From Antennarius striatus (taxonomy: Eukaryota; Chordata; Actinopteri; Lophiiformes; Antennariidae), in the NCBI RefSeq assembly GCF_040054535.1, contig NC_090784.1, positions 4,149,001-4,213,000 of the forward strand: a DNA stretch of 64,000 bases, read 5' to 3'. Under the pieces are notes generated by a model. The model worked only from the letters and a program-made list of their open reading frames with translations. It did not search any database and was not told the DNA's origin. A program made the translations under genes and the position numbers. The number at the start of each line of letters is the position of its first letter. Position 1 is the stretch's first letter. Positions 17,601-28,348 of the stretch are shown piece by piece.

Positions 17601-19793
17601 GGGCTTGGTGACTATGGTTCAGATGAGAGTGAGGATGAGGAAGGTCGCAGCGTGCGAGGGTCTGAATCATCTGACACGGACGAGGAGGAGTTGCGCCACC
17701 GCATCCGGGAGAAGCAAGACGCCTTCCGTCGCAAAGAGTGGGAGATGCTGCAGCTGCAAGAAAAACAAGCAGTAGAGGCTCTGCTTGCACGCGGTGAGAG
17801 TCGATGTCAGGTCTCTGCTCACTTAAGAGCCCCTGCATCGCTATGATACATGAACAAAAGCTTAGTAAGAGCTGTGCTTCAGGACACCACTGCTGATTGG
17901 CGGATGAATACAACATCAGCTGAGATCGCATCTCAAACTCATTGGAGTAGAGATGTAGCTCACGTGTTCTTGTGGCTTTTGCGATTCTTTTCATACTTTA
18001 TCATTGCTTACATAACTTATACATATTAATTATACACAGGTAAGTCTGCATGTCTATTGGTTGATAAAATTTATTTAGTTATTTCATAATTTAGGGGGTT
18101 TGGGACACTTCTTACATAGCTGGAACAGATTAGTTTGAACACTAACTGTACATTCCCAAGTTTTTAGGACCTGATTTTGCTTGCTTATTTTAACCAATTT
18201 CTGTTTTGTATTTTTTCTGCAGAAGAGATGACAAAGGAACGACTGAGCAAAGAAAAGGTGGAATATGATGAGGGACAGGCAGAAAATTCACACAAACAAG
18301 AAGTGAAGGAGAAGGAGGCAGAGCCCTTGGTAGAGAGGCGTAGGTCCCGGCTTGAAAAGGAGGATAGTGAGAGCAAGAGCTCAGGCAGAGGGAAGGAGAG
18401 ATCAGGGCGAAGTGGCAGCGATTCCCCAGCGAACGGCCACAGCAGTAGCTCCCGCTCGTCTTCGAGTCACAGTAGCCATCGTTCTTCCTCCTCCTCATCT
18501 TCTTCCTCCTCATCGTCCCGCAGTTCTTCTCGATCTTCCTCCCCACGACGGAAGAGGAGGCGTAGCCGCTCCTCCTCTTACAAGGCTCGCCGGCGCAGTC
18601 GCAGCCACAGCTCCCACAGGCATCGTGGTGAACGTAATGAGAAGGGCAGGGACAGGAGAAGGAGCAGCGCTGAGAGATCAGGCCGCCACAAGAAAGACCG
18701 CAGTGATTCCAGGGAGCGCAGGAGCCGCAGAAGTAGATCCCGGTCCAGAGAGAGAGATAGGACCAGGGCAAGGGCCAGGGAGAGCCACAGTCACAGCAGG
18801 GATAGGGAGAAAGAAAGGGATAAGGAGAGGAAAAGAAGCCGGGATGGGAGGGATGGCAGTCACAGTCGTAGCAGTAAACATAAACCAAAGGCATCCGGTA
18901 AAGACGGTGAGAGGAGGAGGGAGAGAAGTCACAGTCATGAGAAAGACAAGAAAAAGAAGGATAAGGAGAAAGAGTCTGATAGAAAGAGAGAAAAGCCAAA
19001 GGCTAAAGAAAGAGAGAAAGAAAAAGGAACATCTGTAGTTAGAGAAGAAAATGGTAAATCGAAGAAAAGGAAAGACAGTGACTCTTGGACGGACTCACAG
19101 AGTGACAAGCACTCCCGGCAGGATAGCAAGGCCAGCAAGAAGGGCTCTGCCAAGGCTAGCAAGAGACGCTCTGACTCTGACTCGAGCAGGTCCCCTTCCC
19201 CTGAAGTTAGCAAGGAAAAGAAATCTAAGAAATCCAAACGTAGTCGCTCAAGGTCGACGGAAAAATCTCACAAGTCTGGTAAGAAGGCAAGCCGCAAACA
19301 CAAGTCTAAGTCACGATCAAGGTAGTATTCGTTTTATTCTCCTTTTTTCTTACTGTGTGTTTAATTGTGTACCTCATTGTGAATGCTCAGGAATCTTTAT
19401 AATCAATATGTTTTACAATAACTGATGACTGAATTTTATTAATATGCACTGTTCAAGCAGTCAATTCAGATCAAATAAAAGAGTTTTATGGTTCATCTTT
19501 TTTTTTTATACTAGCTATTTCTGAATGCCTTGAGTGTCAAGTTGTCACACCCTCCACTGTTCATTCAGTGGAGTCTGAGCCTCTTTGTTAGAAGCAGAGC
19601 AGATTTATGTCTTTAGTTGCAGAACATTAACTTAATGTAGGCTAGTTATTTCTAGTTTGATGGATGAGGCTGTTGTTGCATGCTTGTGTTTATTTTGTAG
19701 ACCTCGTGTGTGAGTGTGATTGGTGCAGCATTAACGTTCTGTCCACGCCTCTCTTACAGGTCAACATCCCCCTCCCGTCGTAGCAGACGCTGA
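11102..19793 (+). CDS. pnisr: Arginine/serine-rich protein PNISR, complete, 11 coding exons
   Basis: PNISR is a nuclear-speckle SR-related protein linked to pre-mRNA splicing. Coding exons, all GT-AG with matching phases: 11102-11189, 11327-11503, 14704-14939, 15308-15470, 15907-16097, 16262-16396, 16510-16609, 17197-17250, 17599-17793, 18223-19321, 19760-19793. They give 823 residues; I recall the human protein as about 805. The N-terminus MWDQGGQPWPQWPLSQQQW and the blocks VDWAALAQAWIAQ, SEDSNSQDS, AVKRRTLPAWIREGLEKM, TEEEKEFQL and APAKQLAQSSALASLTGL are diagnostic. A charged helix follows at about residues 222-284, then an acidic SDE stretch. The RS/KE-rich domain fills about residues 490-823, mostly in the 1.1-kb exon, ending RKHKSKSRSR and STSPSRRSRR. 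ATG 11102 is the first ATG of its exon. The long intron 11504-14703 carries a LINE end. Confidence 0.97.
11649..12277 (-). mobile_element. LINE 3' end with (TATC)n tail, in pnisr intron
   Basis: On the minus strand a coding end (LLESRTMSKVRVIMNNTSHP, then SFVPRAIRGYNDS, 12277-12041) is followed by a 3' UTR that closes with AATAAAGTATCTATC and a (TATC)n tail, seen as (GATA)n at 11649-11698. This is the typical 3' terminus of a teleost non-LTR element, heavily 5'-truncated. The family is not resolved (RTE/Expander- or Rex1-like). It contains a C-run near 12057-12067. Confidence 0.7.
12280..14703 (+). other. Remainder of pnisr intron
   Basis: AT-rich intronic DNA. It holds a short degenerate repeat of a GCGTACTAA-like unit (12280-12340), a run of TA dinucleotides near 12687, and three copies of an 11-bp CCCCACAATCA unit at 13180-13212. 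No coding sequence is recognised; it ends in the acceptor ATTAACAG before 14704. Confidence 0.6.
17948..18133 (+). repeat. Unclassified interspersed repeat, copy 2 (pnisr intron)
   Basis: Direct-orientation partner of 6362-6538. The core GTCTGCATGTCTATTGG and the flanking AT-rich blocks are shared, with moderate divergence and small indels. It lies in the intron before the large RS exon of pnisr. Confidence 0.75.
19322..19759 (+). other. pnisr: Last pnisr intron with in-frame stop at donor and internal AATAAA
   Basis: The donor GTAGTA places TAG in frame immediately after the exon (AGG TAG). AATAAA at 19474-19479 is followed by a T-rich stretch. Retention plus cleavage here would give a protein lacking the last ten residues. 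The normal acceptor is CTCTTACAG at 19751-19759. Confidence 0.6.
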
Positions 19794-20080
19794 GGAGCAC
19801 AGCTAACTACCTGATCTGTGACCTTGACCATTTTAAATTCCATGAGTTGAGCAGACTTGTCTCATTATAGAGGCAGTTGTGTAGGTGAACCCCCCTCATA
19901 CATTTCTTTCATCTTTGTAAATATGTTATTTTTAACGTGTGTTTGAAGAAGAGTTTTTTCGAATGGTCGGAGTTTTCACAAATCGTACAAAGCTTAAGAT
20001 GATGTGGACACTAAAATATGAACTCATCATTTTAAACCGTAACAGGAATTAGTTTATCTTCCAAACATTGTAAGATGTCC

Positions 20081-20086
20081 AATAAA
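20081..20086 (+). terminator. pnisr poly(A) signal AATAAA
   Basis: A canonical hexamer 288 nt after the stop codon, followed by GCTGTTTGTTCATTGTCAG, a GT-rich downstream element. The pnisr transcript probably ends near 20100. Confidence 0.8.
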
Positions 20087-20177
20087 GCTGTTTGTTCATT
20101 GTCAGGCTTCAGTGTGACTTTTGTGCTCATTCTGCATTAAAATAGAAGTTCTTGTTGATTCACATTAACATGCCATC

Positions 20178-20683
20178 ATGTGGACATGGACAGATTTGTT
20201 GACACCCCTTTTTTATTACAAGAAAAACCCACTGTGGTCTATGAAATAACTTGAAAGTGACAAAAGTAATACTAAAAATTGACTGCTTTGAATTGTGGTT
20301 CAACAGAATCAAATTAAAAACACATGAAACAGGCCTGGACAAAAAGATGGTAGCCGTCATATTTTGTTTCACAACCTTTTGAAGAAATCACTCCAATCAA
20401 TCTGTAAATATTTGTAAATGTCAATGAGACGTCTTAACCTGCCATCAGGTACATTATTTTGGCCGTCTCTTCATGAGCAAACTGCTCCAGTTGTCTGGTT
20501 TGGAGGGTTCCGTCTCCAGGTGGGATTTTTTTCAACAATTTTTAATGCTTTTATCTGTGGTGTGGATCATTATCCTGTTCTCCAGAATGCCTTGACAATC
20601 TTGAGATTTCATTTTCCCCTGCAAAGACTCAAAACACCCCATTCCAGATGTTGCAAAAGCAATCCCAGAACATACACTCAAGC
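20178..20683 (-). mobile_element. Tc1-like transposon relic, outer copy, left half
   Basis: Starts with AGATTTGTTGACACCCC and continues with stretches I recognise from a teleost Tc1 family (ATGAGCAAACTGCTCCAGTT, then CCAGAATGCCTTGACA), the reverse complement of a transposase gene. The reading frame is broken in many places. The element continues at 21660 after an inserted second Tc1 copy. Confidence 0.75.
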
Positions 20684-21655
20684 CCATAAATATTGGGACA
20701 TCAACATAATCCTCATCTTTTTAGTTCTACTGTATACACCAACACAATGGTTTTGAAATGAAAAGAAAAAGGTGTGTTTTAACTTCGACTTTCACCTTTA
20801 GGTGGACGTCCGAAGTTAAAACTTGCTTTTTAATAGTGGGTGCTAACAGCCTGTAGTGTGGTACCTATAGAGGCCGCCAGATGATGGGCTCACTTTCTGG
20901 TGATGCTCTGCCAGGACTCTGTCTTTAAGTCCTTCTTGTCCTTGCGGAACATTCCCTTCAGTGAAATGCATGTTCAGTCAGTTTCAGGTCGGGTGACTGA
21001 TTTAGCCATTGCATAACACTCCACTTATTTGCTTTGAGTAACTGGTTGGTTTTGCATTATGCTTCGGGTCATTGTCCATGTGCGCTGTGAAGCGCCATCC
21101 AGTGACATCATTAAATATAAGGGAACCAGGCCCAAGGTCAGCCATACAGGATCACACCATGACATGACCACCACTATGCTTCACTGATGAGGTGGTGTGT
21201 TTTGATTCATGACAAGTTCCATTCTTGCTTCATACTCTTCTCTTTTCCTCACTCTGGTACAAGTTGATCTTTGTCTCATCTTTCCATAGGATCATGCTCC
21301 AGAACTCCAAAGGTTTATTAGATATTGTTTGGTAAACTGTAATTTGGTCTTCCTGTTTTTGAGGCTCATCAGTGTTAACACCTCTGGCATCAACTCCAGA
21401 CCTTTTAGCTGCTTAACAGATGTGATATAACAAGGGAAGAGCCCACACCTGTCTGTGAAATAGGTTCTGAGCTGATTGTCCCATGACTTTTGGTTCCTTA
21501 AAAAGTGAAACTTTTGGGATTCCAACACCGTTCACCAAATTTGGACGTAAAGTCCCTCACGTTAAAGGTGAAAGTCAAAACACATTTTGTTGGCTTCATT
21601 TCAAGTTTTAAATGGTGGTGTACAGAGCCAAAAGTTGAGATTTCTATTGATAACC
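20684..21655 (-). mobile_element. Second Tc1-like transposon relic nested in the first
   Basis: The ends are inverted versions of one another: AAGCCCATAAATATTGGGAC at 20684 on the left, and on the right the matching stretch reading outward from TTGGTTCCTTAAAAAGTG (21491) to GGTGGTGTACAGAGCC (21614). The minus strand near 21062-21105 encodes WRFTAHMDNDPKH, containing the second catalytic Asp of a Tc1 DDE transposase. The N-terminal helix-turn-helix region is deleted. It is dead. Confidence 0.75.
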
Positions 21656-21659
21656 CAAC

Positions 21660-21860
21660 ACGGAGGAGACTGTAAAATCTCCTCCGTGTTTCACAATAGG
21701 GGCAGTGTTCTTTCCTTGGGATGCTCTATTTTTGCATCTGAACATCACAGTGATGTGTCCTTCCAAAAGCTCCAGATTTGTTTCATCCATCCAAACGACA
21801 TTCTCCAGAAGCTTTGTGGCTTGACAATATGTATTGTGTCCCACTGAGATTATAAATCTC
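21660..21860 (-). pseudogene. Tc1 transposase fragment, outer copy, right half
   Basis: The minus-strand frame 21844-21644 encodes VVWMDETNLELLEGHI and APIVKHGGD, matching the Tc1 catalytic-domain blocks (W-x-DE and the KHGG motif). It joins the relic that ends at 20683. The junction holds a hairpin with arms ACACGGAGGAGA/TCTCCTCCGTGT around 21658-21690. Confidence 0.75.
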
Positions 21861-22099
21861 TTTTACAAGAGAGACCTCCCAAGGTAGCAGTTCTCCAAAG
21901 TCAAAAAAAGAGATATAAAACAGGTACAGAACATGATACATAAACTAAATTAAAACAGTAAAAACATTAAAACAAAGTGACAGCTATTAACGGACAGTGG
22001 CCTCTCAAGAAAAACGGTGGCCCTCCTCTTTCACTGCGTTGTCACAGATTTATGATTTGCAACAAGTTTTATTTTATCTTATTTTTTGTGTACAAATCA

Positions 22100-24200
22100 A
22101 ATATACAAATATATGATGATAAATGATGCTTCGTGCAGGGGGATTTGGCTTTAACTTATATGAAACGTTTATTCAATTGAATCATTGATGTCAATAGGAG
22201 GAAGGTGTGCTCATTTCTGCATAACACCCCCACATTGGTCACCCCCAAACCTAGCAACCACATGACATAATATTCTAGGCGAGAACCAGATGGGGCCACA
22301 CATCTTTATTTTATTTTTGTTTCGCTGAGAGTTCAATCCCTTGCACTTTCCTCACAGCGGGAATCCTTTTGACTGATGCTATAAAGATGTCTTGAGTGTC
22401 ATGTCCTTTAACAAGGTTGACCTCTGCAGTGAAGTTATTGTCTAGTGGTTTATCTGACGGACATCTCAGCAGTGTTTCTGAGCTTTGGTATGAAACAGAA
22501 TTCTGATGACCTCAAGCTCTTCAAGAACTTGTCCATGAATTTGTTCATGGGAATTCTTTTTTGGCATTTGGTAAAAAAATATCCCTTGAAATTTAGTTAG
22601 TTTAAATCTCACTCATAAAAAAGACATGATAGTCCATATTATATAGTTTTCAATATTTTACGACTATATAACATATAATATAGTAGAATATAATAGAATT
22701 TAATATAATATAATATAATATAATATAATATAATATAATATAATATATTTTCCTTTCTTAGTAGTACTGACTAACCTCTACCCAAACTTGAAAGTGAGGA
22801 AATATAGCGAAACTGGCAAAAATCTGTGGATAGTAGTTAGTTGAGTTAAAGTGGAAGAAAAAGCAAAAACAATTTAGTTCAGTGATAAGTGTTAAGTGAT
22901 AGTTATTATGAACTAAAGCAGTTGAATAAGCACAAAACAAGCTCCTCCATTCATTCATTCATTCATCATTTGACGACCAGATGATGATGGTTGACTTCTC
23001 TTCAGCCTCTTTTCCCACCTTGGGGGGGGGGGGTGAAGCTGGAAGAATCTTTATCACCTTATGCTTACAGGCTACAGGCAGCCTTTAATGCTGAGTCATG
23101 TGGATCTATTGTTATTATTAGAGTCTTGCACATAGTTAGAAAGATGAAGTCATTCAATGTAAACCTTGGTGATGGTTAGAGGAACGTTGAATGGATCTGA
23201 CACCAGTAGGGGGTGGGGTGGGGGTGTTAACAGGGGTCTAAAACCACCCATGAGCTGATTTGTACAATTGAGGAACAGGATAGAAAACAGAAAATAGTCA
23301 CTGTAGATCTGTGGAAGTCTTTGTTCCCTGAGACGACTGGAGGAAACAAACCATCACAATTGGAGATGTGTTGTAGTCGAGGACTTTCTCTCAGAATTTA
23401 ATTACATTGCGTTCAAAACCAGTAAAGAAATGTTTGATGATCTGTGTAAAGCAGCTGCTTCTCTCCATCCTGTGAACAGTTATATAATACTCATGTTCAT
23501 CATTTTACACACACTTCACTGAAAAAGCTCTAGTCCGAAGTATTTTGTGTTTTCATCAGTCATGTGGTTTTCTAATGAATACAGCAACAAAAGTCTGACT
23601 TATCTGAGGCTTATTGGAAAAGAATATATGTTTAATGTTTATTCTGTGTGCACACCGGAAAGCATTTTAAATGTGTTTCTATACAAATGAGGCAGTGAGG
23701 TCCTGTGGGGTGATGAGCCGACTCCTGTGGTAGTGTTATATAATATTAATTAAGCCTGCAAGACAGAGAGGATTCAAGGCTCCAGCAAACCAGTGTTTCT
23801 GTTCAGAGTACCTATGAGTGTTGATAATGTACAGCTGGAAGAAAAAATTTGTAAGAAGCCATTATATTTGTGCCAATCAAGGAACTATTTTATTGCTTTA
23901 CTGTGTTTATCACACAGCTTGTTCTCTCTCTGACAGGCGTGCTGAGATATTCAAGTGTCAGACATATAATTCTCAAAAGTCCCATTCTAATGCTGATTCT
24001 TCATTAAAGGTGTTTACATTGTCGGTCTGGGCATAAAGTGTTTGTTTAAATTATGTGTGATAATTTGTGATTAGTTTTTCTAGGTGTGTTATCTGTGATC
24101 CAGAACTTCTTCTGAATCTAAATCTTGTTGAACATCGTTGAACACTGTTGCTTTAGGAACCTCTATAGACAGGTTTCATCTCTCTCACTCATGAACTCAC
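22100..24200. other. AT-rich spacer between pnisr and faxc
   Basis: No gene is recognised. It contains a (TAATA)n run at about 22700-22746, a short (ATTC)n at 22949-22968 and G-runs near 23023-23033 and 23211-23225. No coxI-like, coq3-like or other coding blocks were seen. Confidence 0.5.
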
Positions 24201-24206
24201 TTCAAC

Positions 24207-24507
24207 ACGGGGGCAGCAGTGGCTCAGGGTGCACAATGATTCAAGGATCGGCGGTTCAAATCCCACTCCCTCCTAGTCATTTGTCGTTGTGTCCTTGGGT
24301 GGGACACCTTTGCCTCTTTGCCTCCAGTGAGGGATTCACTGGTGTGTGAATGTGTGTGATTGTTAAAGGTGGTTGTCGGAGGGGCAGTAGGGGCGAATTG
24401 GCTGCTATGCCTCTGTCAGTCTGCCTCACCAAGTACGAATGAGGAGTGAATGAATAATGGATCCACTGTAAAGTGACTTTCAGTTTCCAGAAAAGCGCTA
24501 TATCTCA
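24207..24507 (+). mobile_element. tRNA-derived SINE
   Basis: The head GGGGGCAGCAGTGGCTCAGG contains an A-box-like motif. The B box GGTTCAAATCC lies at 24253-24263. The body ends in the recognisable tail AAAAGCGCTATAT followed by ATT/GTT triplets, a common teleost SINE terminus. Confidence 0.75.
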
Positions 24508-24536
24508 TACATTATTATTATTGTTGTTGTTGTTAT

Positions 24537-24720
24537 TACAGCTACAAAACAAAGCAGCTCCAAGAACATCAGTGATCCACCACCATGACTCGCTGGAGAT
24601 AGAGGGTTTTCTTCAGCATCTGCTTCATTCTTCTACCTCTAGACAATTTGCTGAACCATGGCCCCAAAGATAAGAGTACTGTAGTTTTGTGGCTCCACAA
24701 AGCAGCACCCCCAAAAAACC
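24537..24720 (-). mobile_element. Tc1-like transposon fragment
   Basis: AAAGCAGCTCCAAGAACATC followed by CCACCACCATGA is the reverse complement of the conserved Tc1 block around the GG(G)SxM motif. The copy is short and has no open frame. It may have landed in or beside the SINE tail just before it. Confidence 0.55.
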
Positions 24721-25329
24721 TTCAAGTCTATTGCTGTCTTTTCATTATGTTATTACAAACAGCTGATAATATTAATTATTAATTACGTGGGACGACCCTG
24801 ACAAATACCTGATGCCTCACATCTCGCTGCGTGGGGCTGCAGTACTGTGTAATTCACCCACAGTGGCTCAGCTGTCCTCAACAACAAACAGCCCTGCTTC
24901 AATGCGCGCTCCTGGCGGTCCCGGGAGTGCGCACCCGTCTTTCTGTATCCATGGCTGCAGTGAGGAAGAACACCGTGACATGGGTTCCATGGAGATCAGC
25001 AGATCATCCTATTCTGCTCTCACTGATGGTGGAAAAAATGGTCTGTCTGTTCCAAAGGTGTTTACTTTTCCTTCACGTCCGAAGTTGTGTCAGAGTTTAA
25101 CCATCGTGTCTGTTTGTTTGTTCAGACATCAGGAAGAACAACGCGTCATGTTTGACGCGACTGGAATCAATCCACAGGGACGTTTTGGATTGAATATAAT
25201 GATAATAATCGTAGAGGAGAAGCACAGCCCTTGTTTTAAGGAAAGTTCTTTTATTTATTTTTTAGGTTTATGTCTCAGTTTTCAAATGAAAGCAGTGACC
25301 CAAAGTGCAGCGGTCACCCTTTTCCTGCC

Positions 25330-25470
25330 AAATCACACCTCAGGTCCTGTCTCCCCACCGGGACGCAGGGGGCAAGTCAGGGCGGGGCGGCTCCTCACCG
25401 GAGCACACAATAGGCCGGCGGCGTCAAGCTGCCGGTAACGTCACCGTACCCGTCAATACCGGAAGATCAC
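25330..25470. promoter_or_regulatory. CpG-rich patch with CRE-like and ETS motifs, no gene attached
   Basis: A GC-rich island within AT-rich DNA. It has TAACGTCA (CRE-like, 25436-25443) and CCGGAAG (ETS, 25459-25465). No convincing exon follows on either strand. It could be an orphan promoter or part of an unrecognised repeat. Confidence 0.3.
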
Positions 25471-26851
25471 TGTGAAAATAAAAGATTGACTGGGGGGGGG
25501 GGGCGTCATCCGTCATAACTAAAATAAGGGTTTCATATGGTCCCCCCAAACAAACAAACAAGCAACCCCATATCTTCCTTGTACGTAATTTTATATATTC
25601 AAATTACAAACATTTATTTATAATTTTGTGTTTGATGGATTTTATTCCTCTTAAATAAATAATTAAAACAATCAAAACAAAAATGACAACATGATTACCG
25701 TATTTTCCGCACTATAAGGCGCACCTAAAAGCCTAAAATGTTCTCATAAACCCGTAGTTCGCCTTATAATCCGGTGCGTCTTATATATGGATTAATATTC
25801 ATATTAATATTGGTTAAAAACATGATCGCTGAAAAAAGCCGGCAGTCTGGCCGCCAGTCATGCCGCACTCTGCCACCAGGGGAGCCCCCTCACAAGGCAC
25901 TCGGGCCCACGCCCCCTAACAAGGTAGTCAAGGGGCGTCACAGAAGTCTGCTCTCAGAAGGTAGAGCAGACTGTAGGAGCATCGGTGATTACGTAGCAAA
26001 ACAAGGAATTTTCAACAATTCTATTAATAAAGTTTGACTGACTGACTGATCTCAGTATTTCCTAACTGTTTGGTGTCGGAAATAACCCACTTTAAACTCA
26101 ATTGGTCTTAAAAATGCCATTGTGCTGTCATCTGGAATCTAGTGAGGGTCCATTCTGTTAGTCTGTGGAAACACATGGAGAAACTGGCATAAAGGTGAAT
26201 GAAAGACCCTCAAAGCTGAACTTACAGCCTTTTCTGAAATTTCAAGAGCAGTCACTGCTAGACAAAGGTGTCTACTGTACTGCAATTGATTTACAAATGT
26301 AGTTGATAGCTCTGGGGGGCGGCGGAGGGGCGCATTCAGGCTTATTCTGTCTGCAGCGACGTGCTGTGAGATTCACGGCGGTGAGACACCGATGTTAGAG
26401 TCAGTTCTAGGAGTAAAACAGCGTCACATTTGCCAGTAAATTATCAGCCTGACATTAAAAACTAGTTAAAAATTGTTTAGGACACAGAGCAGCAAATAGC
26501 TGCACCTCACCTCCGACTGGACTACCGATCGAAACAATATTTAATAAACGAAGAAGAACGTCAATATCTGCTTCAGATCAGGAAATAATCCGCTCTGTTC
26601 GCACTGACTGCACTCGTAATGAATTTAACCAGTTTTTAATGTCAGGTTTTTTAACGTGCGTGTTGACTTCTTTCTAAGATGGCAAAGTGATCAAGTGATC
26701 AGAGGCCTGTACCATAAAGCTGGATTAACCTAGCCGGGCTTCCTCCTACTTATCTGGCTTCACTTACGAGACATCCGCCCTCCGGATTTTCGGTACCATA
26801 AAGTCCGCTATCAACTCACTAATTCAATTCAGGCTTGTCCACTCTAGAACT

Positions 26852-27055
26852 GTGCGCGCTCACATAAAAAGGGCGGAGGTTGCTGCATGCGACCAATCGC
26901 ACACAACGGAGGAGCAAACAATAATAATTAATAAATACGAGCAATACAAATCAATAATCCAGGCAAAAAGCAACACAGTTGCAGCTGCCAAACGGCGCAA
27001 TGATCGCTGGCACAAAATCACCGACTGTGTCAATGCGGAAGTTAGTGCCATTATA
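26852..27055 (+). pseudogene. Harbinger Myb/SANT-like DNA-binding protein, N-terminal fragment
   Basis: The frame encodes EEQTIIINKYEQYKSIIQAK and then RRNDRWHKITDCVNA. This is the Myb-like helix pattern (KY-EYK-II, then W-KI-D-VNA) of the accessory protein that PIF/Harbinger elements carry beside their transposase. Only the first helix region and linker are present; the rest is missing or beyond a lost intron. Inferred to be non-functional. Confidence 0.65.
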
Positions 27056-27329
27056 ATATTACTTCCCCACTATGACTGCACTGGTATATCTGACTACAGT
27101 AACATTTGTGTGTTCCATAAATGTATGTGTGTATGACATTTTCCGTTATGGCATGTGATTGTAGCCCCTGCGAGTTTATGAATAGCTCTACATACTGTGT
27201 TCTTCCCGAGGATTTCAGCATCGCCAACAGAATACATAAAAGTACCTATGAATGAATGAATGAATCCATGATTTAAACAAATAATTGATTAATAGCATTT
27301 TATCTGAGGCTTGCTTGTAACCCATCCAA

Positions 27330-27628
27330 CGAGGGATTTAAGGACATCATAATAATTACGAACATCACAAAGAAATATATTAACTGTGGCAAAGAACCTC
27401 AGTGCAATGCACACTGTCTGCGGGACTGTCAGCGTGTGGTTGCGGTGCGTTATATTACTGATGTAAGGCTCCAGCAGCTGACAGATGTAATGTAACCCCT
27501 TTTTGTACCTTTCTACAGTGATTGTTCAGGCAATTCGAACGGATTACAGCGATCTCTAAATATTCTCTCGCACCTGAGCGCTCTTCGCACAAGCTGTGCA
27601 CCAAGATCCACGGGTTCTCATAAAACGG
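27330..27628 (-). pseudogene. Harbinger transposase, N-terminal fragment, frameshifted
   Basis: On the minus strand MGCPFYENPWI starts at about 27637. A frame shift follows, then QLLEPYISNITHRNHTLTVP and QTVCIALRFFA (27480-27380), the hallmark N-terminal blocks of PIF/Harbinger transposases. The DDE catalytic part is absent. Confidence 0.75.
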
Positions 27629-28348
27629 ACAGCCCATTTTCCAAGAGAACTGATTGGTCACTAGGTGGGGCTGTTATACCTGCTGAGCTCTGACTGGTCA
27701 GTGGGTGGGGCTGTTATACCTGCTGAGCTCTTATCCTGAACTTATCCTGCTCCGGAGCAGGTTAGGTGTTCAGCATAGGTTACTGCGACAATGTAGCCCG
27801 ATAGAAAGTCAGCCACCTTTATGGTACCGAAAAGCCAGGGTTAAGGCTGAAGTTATCTCACTAAACCATAATCCAGCTTTATGGTACAGGCCTCAGGTTT
27901 CCTTGATGAGGCTCAGAATGGCTTATTGACATAACAATAGGGGTCATTCAAAGGTAGTCAGGAAGTCATGAACGCAATCATGACTGCCTGAGCTGCGCGG
28001 CTCTATCTAGTGGACGGATTGCGCAACAACAGCCGCTGTAGTTTATCAAATAAATTATTCAAAAGCTGCTGAGTCGATCCACCGGACGTCTTAACGTCCA
28101 GCTTTTGGATAACCATGACCTGGATGACTGAGAACCTACACAGATATCAAATAAATTTTATTTATTTTTATTGTGTGCGCCTTATAATCCGGTGTGCCTT
28201 ATATATGAAATAAATTATAAAACAAACTAATTATTGTTGGTGCGCCTTATAGTCCAGTGCGCCTTATAGTGCGGAAAATACTGTATGTTTTTAAAACAGT
28301 TTATTTTAAATGAAATTGTTCTTGAGTACAGTATTTCAATTTTGTTAG

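Larger units (their letters stand above)
26703..27893. mobile_element. PIF/Harbinger transposon, internally deleted, with exact inverted ends
   Basis: Perfect 25-bp terminal inverted repeats lie at 26703-26727 and 27869-27893 (AGGCCTGTACCATAAAGC...). They are flanked by the direct 3-bp duplication CAG (26700-26702, 27894-27896), of the CWG type known for some vertebrate Harbingers. Subterminal inverted copies of TTCGGTACCATAAAG occur near 26790 and 27825. Inside are a Myb-like protein fragment on + and a transposase fragment on -, the two-gene layout of this superfamily. A 40-bp tandem duplication (GGTCA repeats starting 27656 and 27696) lies near the right end. The length of 1.19 kb is too short for an intact autonomous element. 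Confidence 0.85.
25698..28283. mobile_element. Terminal-inverted-repeat DNA element with TA flanks, interrupted by a Harbinger copy
   Basis: The ends 25698-25724 and 28257-28283 are inverted repeats that agree at 26 of 27 positions (core TTTTCCGCACTATAAGGCGC). Each end is flanked by TA (25696-25697 and 28284-28285), fitting a Tc1/mariner-type duplication; a hAT origin is not excluded. A GCGCCTTATAATCCGGTG-like motif recurs just inside both ends. No transposase is recognised, so it is probably non-autonomous. Without the nested insert it is about 1.4 kb. Confidence 0.7.

Noticed and set aside
18190..18999. 269-codon antisense frame under the pnisr RS exon
   Set aside because: Caused by the Ser/Arg/Lys repeat composition of the sense strand; no family resemblance and no splice or start context.
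24812..25438. 208-codon + frame between pnisr and faxc
   Set aside because: No conserved motif, mixed composition, abuts transposon debris; judged chance.
25866..25890. CTCF-like CCACCAGGGGAGC
   Set aside because: One core mismatch and lies within a transposon, so weaker than the two sites in faxc.
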